Below the pieces are notes generated by a model. The model was not told the DNA's origin. It searched no databases and saw only the letters and a program-made list of their open reading frames with translations. A stretch of 64,000 nucleotides of DNA. Source: Laccaria trichodermophora (Eukaryota; Basidiomycota; Agaricomycetes; Agaricales; Hydnangiaceae). Positions within the stretch are counted from its first letter, which is position 1; every line of letters begins with the position of its first letter. Below, in pieces: positions 1 to 11,856 of this stretch. The position numbers and the translations under genes were made by a program. The stretch is from NCBI GenBank assembly GCA_018417955.1, contig JACTVC010000013.1, positions 890,633 through 954,632 of the forward strand, written 5' to 3'.

Positions 1-1911
1 GTATGTTGATGCAAGATTTCCCATGGCTAAGATTGTGTCTGGGTGTTCTTCTCCAAGAATTTTCTTACTGGCATCCAGAACTTGGATCTCCAGCTTCTCT
101 GCTTCTATATATTTTCCCAGATCACTGTATGTTGATGCAAGATTTCCCATGGCAGAGATTGTCTTTGGGTGTTCTTCTCCAAGAATTTTATTTCTAGCAT
201 CCAGAACTTGGATCTCCAGCTTCTCTGCTTCTGTATATTTTCCTAGGTCTCTGTATGTTAATCCAAGATTTCCCATGGCAGAGATTGTGGCTGGGTGTTC
301 TTCTCCAAGAATTTTTGTCCTGGCATCCAGAACTTGGATCTGCAGCTTCTCTGCTTCACTTGAATATCTTTGTTCACAGAGTAACCAGCCAAACTTTTTA
401 TAAGCATCATCAAAGTAATTGTTGTTATACTGCATACATTTTCTGACATGTGTTACCAAACTTCTTCTAAAGCCATATGACTGACTTTCATCATTTTTCA
501 GAGAAGCAGATAACATAGCAAATGCCAGTAAAGAGAATTTTTGCTTTTCACCCACACTCATCCTGTCCCCACCCCATGCATTGACCAGTGGATGCATACT
601 ATGCACACAACCAGATGCATCTTTCTTGATCAAGCAGAAAGATAGTAAGACTCGAACTCCCTCTTTGAACTGTAGATTATCCCAAGTACCATCCTTATTG
701 AGTGACAGCAGTTTGCAATCTAGAACAGAATGTGCCAGTGGTAAGTCAGGGTGTGACATTTTTTCATTTTTTTGAGTAGCAGCATAGGAAAAAATTTCTT
801 CACTGATACTCTCATGATGAAAAAATGGAAACAATTTCAGTAGAAATAATGCACTGTCAGCTGCTCTAGCCTTGTGAAAATCATGAGATCCAGCCCTCTT
901 TTGGATTTCCTCATATGATAACTCCCAAGTTCCATAGACACTTTTGTTATATTTAGATGCCCCAGTGAATTCAGAATGTGATAACAATGTCTCTCGGTGA
1001 TGGATATATTTATCAAGGTAGTCTCCAATGTTAGAAGCTCCAGAACCAATGAATGCACCAGCCTGATCAACAGCAAGAGGTAAGCAACAAAGCTCTTTTA
1101 CAATCTTAGAAGCTTCTGCTTTAAATTCCATGCTGGAAGTACTCAAACAACTGGCTTTCAGAAGTAATAAAATAGCCTCATTTTTTTCCATCTCTGTCAC
1201 CTCAAGAGAATTCTCTGGTGAGGTCAGAGATCGCATAGTAAAGTTGCGACTAGTTATCAGAATATTTCCCCTTTGACCAGGTGGAAAATACCCTTCCAGT
1301 TCAGCAGGAGACAGGACATCAGCATTATCAAAGACCATCAGATAGTTCTCTGTCAAAGAGCCAATCCAGTGCAGAGCAGATTCAGATGACTCAGTCAGGC
1401 TCAAAGCCTTAGCTGCAGGAAGAAGACAAATGCCCTTAAGCCCCTGTAGAATGGCACCAGCAGAAGATGCATCAATCCAGAAAACAGGAGAAAAACTGGG
1501 GAGTTGTAGGTTTTCAACAACAATGATCAAGCAAATGTGCTGATGTGCTCACTGATCAGACATTTCCTCAATGAACTTCAAGCAAATTTGAGTCTTTCCA
1601 ATACCTCCCATTCCATGCAGTAAAAAGCACTTTCTTCGCTGAACCCCATCGGTGGAATTAGCAGAAAAATGTTCCTTGAGTTTTGCAATAATCTCCGTTC
1701 GACCTGTGAACCGAGGGCTCGGGTTTGGGACAAGGGGAATCACCCCATCGGATATCGCTAAGTTGTTATAGATGTTTATCTGCGATAAATCCAGGCTATC
1801 AGCTTGCTCTACGAACTAGAACCCGACAGTTTCACGCACGGTGCTGGCTGCGTAGATTGTGCCGCTCACGACAACGTCACGAGCGCCCGACAAAATATGT
1901 GTTTCGCGCAT
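1..1911 (-). CDS. NB-ARC/TPR receptor, copy A (partial, runs off window)
   Basis: STAND-type (NLR-like) signalling ATPase with a TPR ligand-sensing array, cut by the window start. Proposed exons on the minus strand are 1840-1911, 1553-1779 and <1-1495, with GTGCGT and GTGAGC donors; the exon lengths (72 and 227 nt) match copy C exactly. The start at 1911 gives MRETHILSGARDVVVSG. Exon 2 ends in the P-loop GMGGIGKTQ; exon 3 carries FWIDAS, a Walker B reading LMVFDNAD, an ITSRN sensor and an LPLAVDQAGAF motif before the first TPRs. I saw no stop in the parts I translated. Such proteins in fungi are linked to non-self recognition and programmed cell death; that role is inferred from the family. 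The sequence upstream of the start is nearly the same as for copy C. Confidence 0.82.
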
Positions 1912-2219
1912 ACTGACGTGGAGAAGACACTGCTAGATGGAAGGGATCTGAAGTGGGCGACAAGTACCTGACGCCCGGAGACCCCCAATACTTCCACGTG
2001 TTGTTTCAATCTCAGACATGATGACGATGTTTGTTAGGAATTCCGTTTGCGCGCAATCAAATGGCAACCTCACGGACAAGCAGACTGAGGGTGACTTGGT
2101 CTACGGTTCAAGAGAGAGGCATCTCAAATGACTTCTTCCCCTTTGACCGAAACGAAGAAACACAACATTCCGAACGTACCGTCAATTTCTAGGGCTCCCT
2201 ATCTATCTACTTCATTTCA

Positions 2220-3270
2220 AGTATGCTGTGGTGCTGACACGCTTCACAGTCAATAATGCCTCTACACCTCCTCAGTCCATCCCTGCGACGCGTGCACGCA
2301 CCCTCTACCTCGACCGTCCATCCCTTACACGCACTGCTTGACCCACTTCTGCTCACGACAGGATCTACGACGAAGAAATGCCGCGAGGAGCTGCCCAAGA
2401 TCCTGATGAACGGTGTTGGCGTGGGGGAAATGGAGAGGCGGTGTCGCATGAAAAGGCCGAGGAGGAGGACCGGACGTGGACTCGCCCAACACCTACACCA
2501 CCTTCGGAACCGTCAAAGAAACGCAAGCGGTCTGTTCGTCCGCAGCCGGCCGCTGTGACAGTTAGCCGTCAGTTTGGCTTGTCAAGCAAGTTGCGCGGTA
2601 CAACGGACGAACGCGACTGGATGCAGGTATTCCGCGAAGACATTACTGAGCCTCAGTACGTTTCTTGTCCCCTCAAAAATCGTACCAAACTGATTCTGGG
2701 CCTCAAATCAGGTACAAGGCGGTACTACCAGACCAATGTGCCACCTCCCCAGCTACCGAACGATCCGTCTACCCTGAAACCGCTGATCATCCTGCGTCCT
2801 GTCTAGCATCCCCGTCACTTTCCACGGCCTCAGGAAGCAGTAACTCAACGAAGCCACACGCGGCTACACTTGCTCGCCGTCGTTGCTCGAACAGGAACGA
2901 AGACAGAAGGAATACGCGGGGAGTGTGGGAGTTAGAAACGCGTGTTGAAACGCGAGGTTAGCACTTCGCGGGTGTTCAAGCCCAAGCCGAAGATGCGGTG
3001 TGCAGAGGTCAAGGATTTGGCGGTTGGGCAAGGGAAGGAGAAGGTGGGTGGGAAGACGAGCTCGAAGGACTGGGTGTGACTTTGGTGGAGGGACCGCCGG
3101 TTAGTGACCGCGTGCGAAGTCTTCTTCACAGTCTCCAGTGCAGTCCCAGCTGAATTCACAACCGGCAGTCGACGATAAGCGACTGGGCGGTCTGCTTCGT
3201 CGTCATTTAGGGCTGGGGGCCCGTTTTCTCATTCGAGGCTAGAGACTACAGTCCTCTTTAAGATAGACCG
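2220..3270 (+). pseudogene. Unidentified module X, forward copy in D1
   Basis: Degenerate coding-like sequence that I cannot name. Peptides recognisable in several copies, spread over different frames here, are GSTTKKCREELPKIL (about 2365-2410), PSKKRKRSVRPQP (about 2510), RDWMQVFREDITEPQYV (about 2615-2665), LILGLKSG (about 2690) and, near the 3' end, SRVFKPKPK (about 2970). The right-hand part is basic and serine rich. The same peptides occur in inverted orientation at 4790-6114, so X forms an inverted pair. Frame changes show that this copy is not translated as one protein. Upstream of it, 1912-2219 is the shared 5' flank of the receptor gene, with no other gene visible. Confidence 0.4.
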
Positions 3271-4789
3271 CAGTTACAAAAACCATGCTGTTCCATAACA
3301 CCCCGTCGAACACCTCGGTTAAATTTCAGCTGCGGGAATGTCCATCTCCACCCGCATCAAGGTCCCCAAAAAGCATAGCCTAGTTACAGCTCCTCCGATA
3401 CTCCTCCCAGCCAACCTACAGGACATTTGTTCAACCTGGACAATCTACATGTCCAGTAGCAGTGTTCCCAAATCCAGACCCCGGACGCTCTTGACACACA
3501 CTTGAACAAAAGCAGCCAAAACCTCTCAGTACGCTCCCTCTTGACGTCTTAACGCATTTCCCGTTGCTTCAACACCTACCGATGGACGCGTTCACAACAT
3601 ACAGCGCTTATTCTGCGGATGCTGAGGACGACACTAACTTTACGATACCCGTTGACGAAGAGTCAGGCGCAAGAGGGATGCGTAGTGCATAATTTCATGA
3701 GCTCCGGCGTACTTAACTGCATCTGGTCCAGTTAATCGACAAGTTGGGCTTTCAGTCCTTACGGTAGGTATTTTATCTTTCCTTTTCGGCGTCGTCTTAT
3801 GATTTTTCTAGGATTCTTCTTGTGTCATCATTATCAGCTTCTTTTTGGACAGTCCTCTTTTTTCCCGAGTCACTGGCGGCGTGTTCAATACTTACCATTT
3901 TGTTCTGTCACGCATTGCTTTTGATAGAGGTTTCCTTCTGCATACTTACCCCCTTTTTTGCTTATAATGCCAGTCTCTTACCCATCTATCTATCACAAGG
4001 AAATATGGAAAAATACATTCTCATTTGGAGGCTAGAGACTACTACCTCGTGTATTCGCGGCCACCGCACCCCTAAGCGTCTTCCTGTACCACGTCTGAGC
4101 AGGCCGCAAAGGGAAAGAAGATAAAAAGACAGTGGCCTCAGATAAAGGAGCTCTATTTCGACCGCCAGATGATCAATGAAATGTCGAGAAACCGAGTAAA
4201 AGACAACATACTATCGCTTGTTGACAATAAGCCCCTATGGCCAACCGAAGTTCGATGGCTTTGTGGGCATCATATCAGCGCTTGACGTACCTGTACCTGA
4301 TAGGAAACAAATTCAATGAGCATGAGTACCAGAAAAAAAGGAAAAAAAGACACGATACATGCCGAGTTCCGAAAGTCTGATAATCCAACATGAGTGCAGA
4401 ACGTACTTGGCACTCCACGAAGGACCCACTCGCCAGATGCGAGAGGAGGACCAGCATAGTGCCTTGCTACGCCCGCTGAATGTCGTTGGCACGGTGGCGC
4501 GAACTACGAGAATCTTCTCTCGTGCTGGAGGGAAGGGTATCCTCATAATTTCGGTGATTTGCGAGTCTTGCGCAACGTGCGAGTGATTTTTATGTCAAAC
4601 AATTAAAGAGCCCAAAAAGCGATGCCATTGGCTCGTTTTGGCACAATTCACAGCAGGACAACGGCACCGCGTGAGTCCAAAATATCGATTTGACCTTCCG
4701 ACGACGAGGTGGGCAAAGGCTATTGTTTTTGAAGAGAATCACCCAAGTCTTCCAAGGTTTCCTCGTTGCGCATCTTATGCCTCCCAAAC
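3271..4789. other. Spacer between inverted X copies in D1
   Basis: About 1.5 kb shared by all three duplication units. It holds a short reading frame from the ATG at 3582, 36 codons, starting MDAFTTYSAYSADAED; the same ATG and peptide are found at 21842 and 57011, but each copy stops after 29-36 codons. A second open stretch near 4120-4280 reads QIKELYFDRQMINEMSRN. I recognise neither, and introns or decay could explain the short lengths. No RNA gene was seen. Confidence 0.3.
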
Positions 4790-6114
4790 CCGAACAGGTC
4801 CCTAGCCCAATATGACGACGAAGTAGACCGACCAGTCGCCGGTCATTGACTCCCTGTCGGTTGTGAATCAACCTGGCAATGCACTTGAGACAGCGAAGAA
4901 GGCCTCGCACGCAGCTCAGCAGGCATTTCTTCCACAAAAGTCGCACCCACGTCCCTCGAGGTCGGTCGTCTTCCCATCCGCCTTCTCCTCTCCTTGCCCA
5001 ACCGCTAACTCCTTGCTCTCCGTCCGTTACATCTTGGGCATGGGCTTGAACACGCGCGATATGCTAACCTCGCTGTTTAACACGTTTCTTATTGACCCCA
5101 CGCTCCCCGCGCATTCTTTCTTTCTGTCTTCGTTCTTGCTCGAGAGAGATGGACAGGGAGCGAGAACGAGCAAATGTAGCCGCGTGTGGTTTCGTTGTGT
5201 TACTGCAGCCTGAAATCGTGGAAAGTGCTGGGGAATGCTGTCTGGAAGTGGATAGGACGCGTGTTGATTTTTGGGGAGTCTTAGAGGTTTAAGGGGAGGT
5301 GGATCGTTCAGTGGCTGATGCGCGGTCTGACAAGGGCTGCACGAATACTCCAAACTGGAGCATGGCAGATTAATCTGGTAGCGACGCCTTGCCTGATTTG
5401 AGGCCAATAATCAGTTTGGTATGATTTACGAGGGGATACGAAACGTACTGAGGCTCGATAATATCTTTGCAGAATATCTGCATCCAATCGCGTCCGTCCT
5501 TTATATCGCACAATTTGCCTGACCAGTCGATGCGGACAACTAACTGCCACGTTGACAGTTTGTCCATGAAGACTCCCTGACTGCCTTCCACGCTGAGAAG
5601 GGGGACAGCCGGCTGCGGACGAACAGACCGCTTGCGTTCCTTTGGCAATCCAAAGGTGCTGGAGGTGGTGGAGCGGGTCCAGGTAATGATAGTATCTGTA
5701 CTCTTTCAACAGTTTTAATTCTGGCAACGAAGAAAACGCGTGAAAAACAACTCACTCTCGCCTCTCCATCCGATCGAACGAAAATTTCCGCCACTTATCA
5801 TTCACCCAAAGTCCATCGTCATTCACTGATGCCACGGAACGTGCCCAGCCCTCCTCCTCGGCCTTTTCATGCGACACTGCGTACCACATCACCGTTTCCT
5901 CCATTTCCCCCGTGCCACCACCGTTTTTCAGGATCTTGGGCAGCTCCTCACGGTAACTCTTCGTCGTGGATCCCGTGGATCTAACAAAACGTGTAATGGG
6001 TGGGCGGTCGACGTAGAGGGTGCATGGAACGCTACAGGGATGGACCGAGGACTGCAAAGCGTGCCATGACCACAGCCCACGTTGAGAGAACCTAGGGATT
6101 GAAGGTACATTCAA
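4790..6114 (-). pseudogene. Unidentified module X, inverted copy in D1
   Basis: Minus-strand counterpart of the module at 2220-3270. A good first exon runs 6114 to about 5757 and contains STGSTTKSYREELPKIL and SHEKAEEEGWARSVASV, ending ERRE before a GTGAGT donor at about 5755. Downstream come PKERKRSVRPQP, MDKLSTWQLVVRIDW and RDWMQIFCKDIIEPQYV (about 5440-5500), then a basic, serine-rich tail near 5030-5230. It is almost identical to 23080-24401. Frames change after the first exon, so introns or decay are present. The family is unknown to me; nothing supports a specific function. Confidence 0.4.
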
Positions 6115-6239
6115 AAAAGAGACTGTTCTGGCGTTTGCTGATTTCGGTCAGAGGCAACGGGCTTATCTCTCGAACTGTAGATCAGGTCATCCTCCTGCTT
6201 GGTTCTTTAGTGAGTGAGGGAGGTCTGTGAGGGTTGCCA

Positions 6240-7186
6240 TTTGAAGGTGCCGGCGATAGAGCAAGTCAAAGAGGAACGGCCCGCCGCGGCAACTCCACCA
6301 CATCCTCAACATTCTGCGTACCACCGACGTGGAGCATATATCCCTCTCAAACCTCCTTTATGCGACAATGGGCTCAATCTATGCGGGAAGGACCTTTACC
6401 CAGGTACGCTCTTGCCCTCAGGCCCTATCTTCCATCCTGCCTCGTTGATCCCTCTTCATTCAAGCGCAGGGTTCAACACTCCAACACTTTCCTCTCATTA
6501 ACCGAGCTTTCATCCAATGGAACACGCGTACACGATTTCGACATCATCTATATCCACCACTTGCCCAGGCTCTCCGTTCTCTTGCTGAATAATACAGGAA
6601 TAGATAGGAAACGAGGCGTAAGTCTTGTCCCCTCCCCTCTCCCCTCCTTCCCCTTCTACACTCACTTACCCTTCTCTCACATGCAGTGTATACCTCCTCA
6701 CCCCACTCAACCGCACCCAAACTTAACTAACGCTCGCCACCAACCCCGACATCGACAGTACATCGGTACCCGCCATCCGCCTCCTCTCCAAACTATGTTA
6801 CCTCTCCACCGAACGGGTTGAGGACGTTGGCAAAGAGGGTCGATAAGAAGGGGTGTTGATAGTATGAGTTTTTCCTTCTTGGCCCTCGGAACGTTGTGAT
6901 GCTGATCTATCCAAAAGATATACCGAAAGCGAATACTCTCCTGCACCCATCCTCCCCATTGGTAGCCGATCCAGACGCATACAGCACTCTATCGTGGGCT
7001 GCGCTTCGACGCAATCTATCTGCTCATGCGGAAAGCAACCTGACGATTGTGGTGGGCGGGACGAAGGATGAGATGGTGTTGAGGTTGGAGGGATTGTTGA
7101 GGACGAGGAAGCTGGATTTCTTGGTTAGGAGGATGATTGGGATTGAGGGTTGTCTGTTGATGCGAGTGAGGAAGTTGGTTTTGTGA
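6240..7186 (+). pseudogene. LRR-like gene, D1 copy, internally deleted
   Basis: Leucine-rich segments are visible: [16 protein letters not shown] near 6550-6605, then, across an intron of about 88 nt (GTAAGT at about 6620 to CAG near 6687), [11 protein letters not shown] and a stretch that in the D2 copy reads as clear LRR. A last exon after about 6915 reads DIPKANTLLHPSSPL and ends with KDEMVLRLEGLLRTRKLDF and a stop at 7184-7186. Compared with D2 (about 25080-25190) this copy lacks two blocks of roughly 20 and 50 bases near 6806-6866, so the LRR reading frame is broken although the last exon is cleaner here than in D2. The role is unknown; LRRs usually bind proteins. Confidence 0.45.
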
Positions 7187-7419
7187 GTTGGGCATTGGGT
7201 GGTTTTCAGGTTGTATCTTTTCGTTTTCTGTGTTTTCTGCTTTTGGTTTTCGTCCGTTCTTTCGTTCAAGTGTTGTCCGTTCGCGTACATATTTATCAAC
7301 ATTTTTATCTGCGAGGCTTTTCAATGAAGGTCTTCAAAGCCACAAGAAACCCAATACGTACAGGATAGTATCCACTATCAGCCGCTCTTTCCCTGTCTTC
7401 ATCGATTATCCTTCTTAGA

Positions 7420-8280
7420 CCCAACGGGCGTCGGTCTCCTCGGTGGATGGCTTACATCCCCACTCCCATTTCCATTCCTACTAATCGCAGGATTCGGAGT
7501 AGGGGGAAAGTGTGAATAAGAAGGCGTCAGCCCCTCATATTCCCCCATACTAGGACTCCGCCCCTAGCACCACCCGACGTTGACCAAGGTGGCTCCAAGC
7601 TCGCAGACGCGCGTGCACTCTCAGGCTCTGGTGCCGAATGGAACCCAAGGACCAAGGCCAATCCCTCCATAACCAGGTGCGACTGCCGGGTTGGGCGAAA
7701 CCGGATTACAACCCGGAGGAACGAGGCGCAAATACGAAGGGGACTGCACGCCCTGAGGGGCAGGGGTGGTAGAGAACCCACGGGTAAGCGGCGTATTGGC
7801 ATAACTAGCACTCCCTGAGGAACCATCTTCCCGCTCTTGTGTCTAGCCCAGAGTTCGCCCCGGCTCCCATTTCGATCTGAGTCCGACTTTAGCTCTGGCG
7901 GGGACGATCCCTGGCGTTTGGTCTGCGACGCTTACTTCGTCTACTGCGCGTGTGGTTATACGGATGGCGTACCCCATGCAAACAAATACTCTGCCGATGA
8001 CACCGACGCAGCGGATGAAGAGTTGGAGGAAGGTTTTGGTCCGTTGGTGTTGTGTTATTGCGAGTGATCTTAGATCGAATTTGAAGAAGATGCCTGAAGT
8101 GCCTTGGTTATGTATGCTGCATTATGCGGACGTAGTGCGTGTCGTATTGATGTGTTTGGAGGGGCGCGGAACAAGGGGCGATGTAGGTTGTCGGGCGACG
8201 TCTAGGAAGTATTGATAGGCCACGAAGCCTGCTTTGGAGGGAGGTTAGGTGAAGTGTTGGAGAGAGAAGACGTACCTACG
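7420..8280 (-). pseudogene. Putative membrane protein gene, D1 copy
   Basis: Minus-strand gene-like region paralogous to 25780-26640. A hydrophobic segment near 7990-7930 reads CVGVIGRVFVCMGYAIRI and could be one membrane helix. Further down, near 7830-7740, SYANTPLTRGFSTTPAP begins a proline/serine/glycine-rich region. The reading frame is shared only in pieces between D1 and D2, and I could not place introns with confidence. No family is recognised. Confidence 0.3.
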
Positions 8281-8950
8281 TTCGTGTGTGGATTCGTCCA
8301 ATGGTTAGGCCTAGGCCTCCCAGTGAAAATGAAGGAAAACCAAACCGAACCACAGTGAGCTAAAGATAAACAGCACTACGTCATCGATCCACTTTGAGCT
8401 CTCAGCACGATCAAACGAAATCCATCCTTACTGAATGGGGCCTCTGCATCAGTCTGCAGCCTCCTGCTGCGAGTCAACTCACACACACTTGTCTGGCCAA
8501 TTTGCTCCGTCCGAGAACCGACTCCCCAACCCCACGTCGAATAGTGCACGTGCGCTTCTGCACTTTTTCTTAAATGGACACGTTTAGGCTTTTGCTCTTC
8601 GCTCTTGCAGCCCGCCCTCTTGCCCTCATGCTACCACCATGCTCTGGCCCCGCAATTTCTTCACTCGGCTCCTCTACACCCCTCTGTTCAACCGGCTTTT
8701 CACAGCGCTCTGGATCCCACACTCACAACTATGACAGTCGTTAGGCCACCCTGGTCGAGAGGCAAAGAACCGGAGCGCATCATGGGCATTCTGAGTCACT
8801 TATGCGCATTTTTTTGGGTATGTGAGCATTCCCTTCATTTTCGTGAACAACTCAAGCTGAGTATATGCATTAGCCGTTAGCCATCTCGATTCCACTGGTT
8901 CTTGTCATCCCGAATGCACCTCTTTCCGGCTTATATCAACTTTCAAACAG

Positions 8951-9171
8951 GTATGTATATTATTTTGCACAAGTATTTCCTTCACACTGACTATATGCGT
9001 TGAAATCTGCGAGCGACTCGCCTTGCAGCGCCAGCGGTAAGCCGGAGAAAAGACTATAGGTATGTATATTATTTTGCACAAGTCTTTCCCTCACACTGAC
9101 TATATGCGTGCACCGAAATCTGCAAGCGACTCGCCATGCAGCGCCTGCGGCAAGCCGGAGAAAAGACTTTT
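8951..9171. repeat. Two-copy tandem repeat of about 110 bp
   Basis: The copy at 8951-9059 starts GTATGTATATTATTTTGCAC and is followed directly by a second copy at 9060-9171 with the same start and the same end (GCCGGAGAAAAGACT). The copies differ by scattered substitutions and a 3-base indel. The repeat lies inside the 4.3 kb inserted element. Confidence 0.85.
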
Positions 9172-9922
9172 GGGGTGTGAAAACGTGCTGGCGGAAAGCG
9201 TGAGTTCCGTGCTTCGAGATGCACACTTGCTAATGCCGCATCCTCCCAACACTGTCTTGCACCTACAACAAATCATCTCGACGTCATGGTTTTCGGTATT
9301 TTGATACCGAGGACGTGGAACATCAGTTTATGACATGAAGGTTGTCGAACCGCTTAATCGACGCTTGCCAGAAAAGATCGATGTTTGACCCTTCGTGAGT
9401 TATATGCTTCATGCGGCGTCCATACGATTAAAAATTATGTGCGCGTCTTATTTTCTCAGAAACCATCTCATACAAAGACGGCTCGTGTACGACCTGGTGA
9501 CTTTACCAACTTCAAACACCAGTTACTGACTCAACGCTTACCGACGCGACACTCCTAATAAGCGACTTGGTAACCTTACTAACGGCTCTACGCTCCATGA
9601 AAGGCTCTAACCTGATGCGTTTTTAGCACCGGATGGTTCTCTGGCCATTCCTTCGGCTCAACAAATCACAACGCCGCCTTGCCTGCGCGACTCACGCGAC
9701 CTGTCGCAACCCACCCGCTGTGAGTTGTCTGGTGTCTACTGAACAGTATTGTATTAACTCCACGAAGATCAAAGCATTTTGGAGCACCATCAGCCCCAAG
9801 CAAGCGATTGGCGGCTCTTCGCAAAATTCAAGATAATAAGGGGTCTCGAGCGAAGCCGGCATCGAGCGCCAAGACGGCGGGCATGCCGTCAGAACATGGT
9901 ATGATCTTACAATCCAGTGATG

Positions 9923-11856
9923 AGTCGATTGGTATATCTCGATCCGAATCGCCGATACCTCCTGCCTTCTTTTTGCAACCGCGGTAGCCGGAGTTGCAGC
10001 CTCCTCTGTAGAAGTCGCAGAAGTAGCACCTAGCTAAGGACTTATAGAAACTAAGAATCAACTAAGAATACATTAATTTTTGCCATATTGTTTGTTTGTT
10101 TCCTTGCATGCAAACCAAACACGGTTCACACGTCCTCAACGTATACTCACTCACCATCGAATATGTCGTGCCGGCGCAACCATCTCCGCCCTCTCCGTCA
10201 ACCCACAGGAAGTTATCGTGGCTCGATGGGACGTCTTGTGGGATCTAGGATACTATCGAGTGCGTCTATCCTCGTCTATATCTCTCTCTTCGCGCGTTGA
10301 TGCCATACACCTCTAGGATCCTAAAGCTGGTTCATACAGCCGTGGGGCGTTAGAATTCACATCCAAATCCCCTGCTAGCTCAGTGTAAAAGCTGAATGGA
10401 TATCATACTACAAGGCGCAATGGCTCGAAAACAAAGCCCTCAGCCGTCTCGACATTTTGCGCACCGTCAAATGACTCAAATCCACCGCACAAGATGTTTC
10501 CGCAAACGACCTCGGTGCTTGATGGTTCAAAATCAATCAGCCTCTTGTTCTTGCTCGGTTCATTTGTTCTGGATGGACTGTCGTCAAGGACGACTCCAGC
10601 GCTCGAGTATACAACCCACAGCGCGGCGAGGTTAGTCATTTCACTGGCATCCATTTTCCTCTTCAATGACGAGTGTTGTTTCCTCAATCTTTGACACCTC
10701 TTAGTCCACTTGTGTCGCGGTACTCGTTTGTACTGATTCACTGACATCATCAACTTCCTGAGATTTCTTTTATCTTCTCTGCTGGAGACCAACTTTTCGC
10801 TAACATAGATTTTGAACCGCAATTTTAATCTTACGTTCTGTACCATGCTCCAATATACTCAGTTAACATCTTCAATGATTAATTTCGTTTACGAAGATAC
10901 CAGCTGCTCCCATTTACACTCCCAATACACATGCTTGTGCAAAGGAGCCTCTCACCCCTGCAGTTCAACTCTGCGAGACCTGTCACGACTTGACGAATAC
11001 CAGCTTCAAGCTCGTCAGTTCATGAACCACAGAGGTAGCCATAGACGTACTTATTTTAAGGGGATGCGAGATGGCAATTGACCTGCCACTGCAAATTGAT
11101 GAGAAGTTGTCGAAAAGCTGCAGAAGACCTACTTTCGATTAATTTTCTATATCGGTGTGTTCAATTCCTCTACACAATACGCCGATTGCGAAGTGAAAGC
11201 CTCATTGATGTGTGCAATCTGATGAGCTTCCTTCTAATGTCCGGGGCATGGCTCGTCGTCTCGCCCGCCCTCGATTCCGTTGTAGAACTTGTTGGGAAAA
11301 ACCCAACCGGCCAGTGCGAAGAAACTGCTTGAGTACTTCCGTCGGGGGACTGATATGGTCGATCCAGCGCTGATCCTCTTTAGGTATTTTGGGGAGTATG
11401 CGGCGTTCTTCAATGTTGGTGCCCGCCAGTTTGCAGGCGATGTGATGTGGCGACACTCATAGTGACGACGTTCCTTTAAAAACATACATACTGTTGAGTA
11501 TCTACAGACCTCGAATATCAGCGTTTGCATCTTTCCTGAACTCGGATGAAAGTTATCACGCAAAGATGAAAGAGAATCGCAACAAGATTGTTGAAAACGA
11601 AGAGTTATGTTTGTCCCATTTTGTCCAAACGTGTGACTTCCAAAACGTCGGCAAAGTCCGAAACCTGGACACGAATTAGTACCACAATTGTTAATTAGGT
11701 TGGTTGACCTATCATTCGACGAATAACTCGATAATTACATTATTATTTTGCAGTAGTTCGTAGTGATTCTTCAAGGGAGGCTGCAACTCCGGCTGTCACG
11801 GTTTCGAAAAGAAGCCTGCGGGTATCGGCGATCCGGATCGAGATATACCAATCGAC
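9923..11856. repeat. Inverted repeat pair, arms 9923-10004 and 11775-11856
   Basis: The left arm begins GTCGATTGGTATATCTCGAT and ends GGAGTTGCAGCCTCC; the right arm is its reverse complement with scattered mismatches. The pair encloses about 1.8 kb inside the 4.3 kb element and could be the ends of an older element nested in it. I did not find a matching target duplication. Confidence 0.6.
10403..10846 (-). CDS. Unidentified open reading frame, 147 codons
   Basis: An uninterrupted frame from 10846 to 10403 inside the inverted-repeat-bounded part of the 4.3 kb element. The N-terminal half is rich in lysine and arginine (KRCQRLRKQHSSLKRK); the C-terminal half is acidic to neutral. No motif of a known family is visible, and the frame may be open by chance. 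It is given because it is the longest frame in this stretch. The rest of 8311-12642 shows no gene that I can support. Confidence 0.2.
   Translation of the reverse strand: MVQNVRLKLRFKIYVSEKLVSSREDKRNLRKLMMSVNQYKRVPRHKWTKRCQRLRKQHSSLKRKMDASEMTNLAALWVVYSSAGVVLDDSPSRTNEPSKNKRLIDFEPSSTEVVCGNILCGGFESFDGAQNVETAEGFVFEPLRLVV

Larger units (their letters stand above)
1..8310. repeat. Segmental duplication unit D1 (left part outside window)
   Basis: The order receptor (-), unidentified module (+ then -), LRR-like gene (+), membrane-protein-like gene (-) is repeated in D2 and, up to about 59870, in D3. Long blocks are nearly identical: 4860-6300 matches 23150-24600, and 1550-3300 matches 54970-56740. 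D1 ends in the sequence GTCCAATGGTTAGG at 8297, which is the same junction that the copia element occupies in D2/D3. This makes D1 the uninserted reference for the copia target. Confidence 0.85.

Noticed and set aside
3582..3692. MDAFTTYSAYS reading frame as a confirmed gene
   Set aside because: The start is conserved in three units but each stops after 29-36 codons. They are copies of one duplication, so conservation is no evidence of function.
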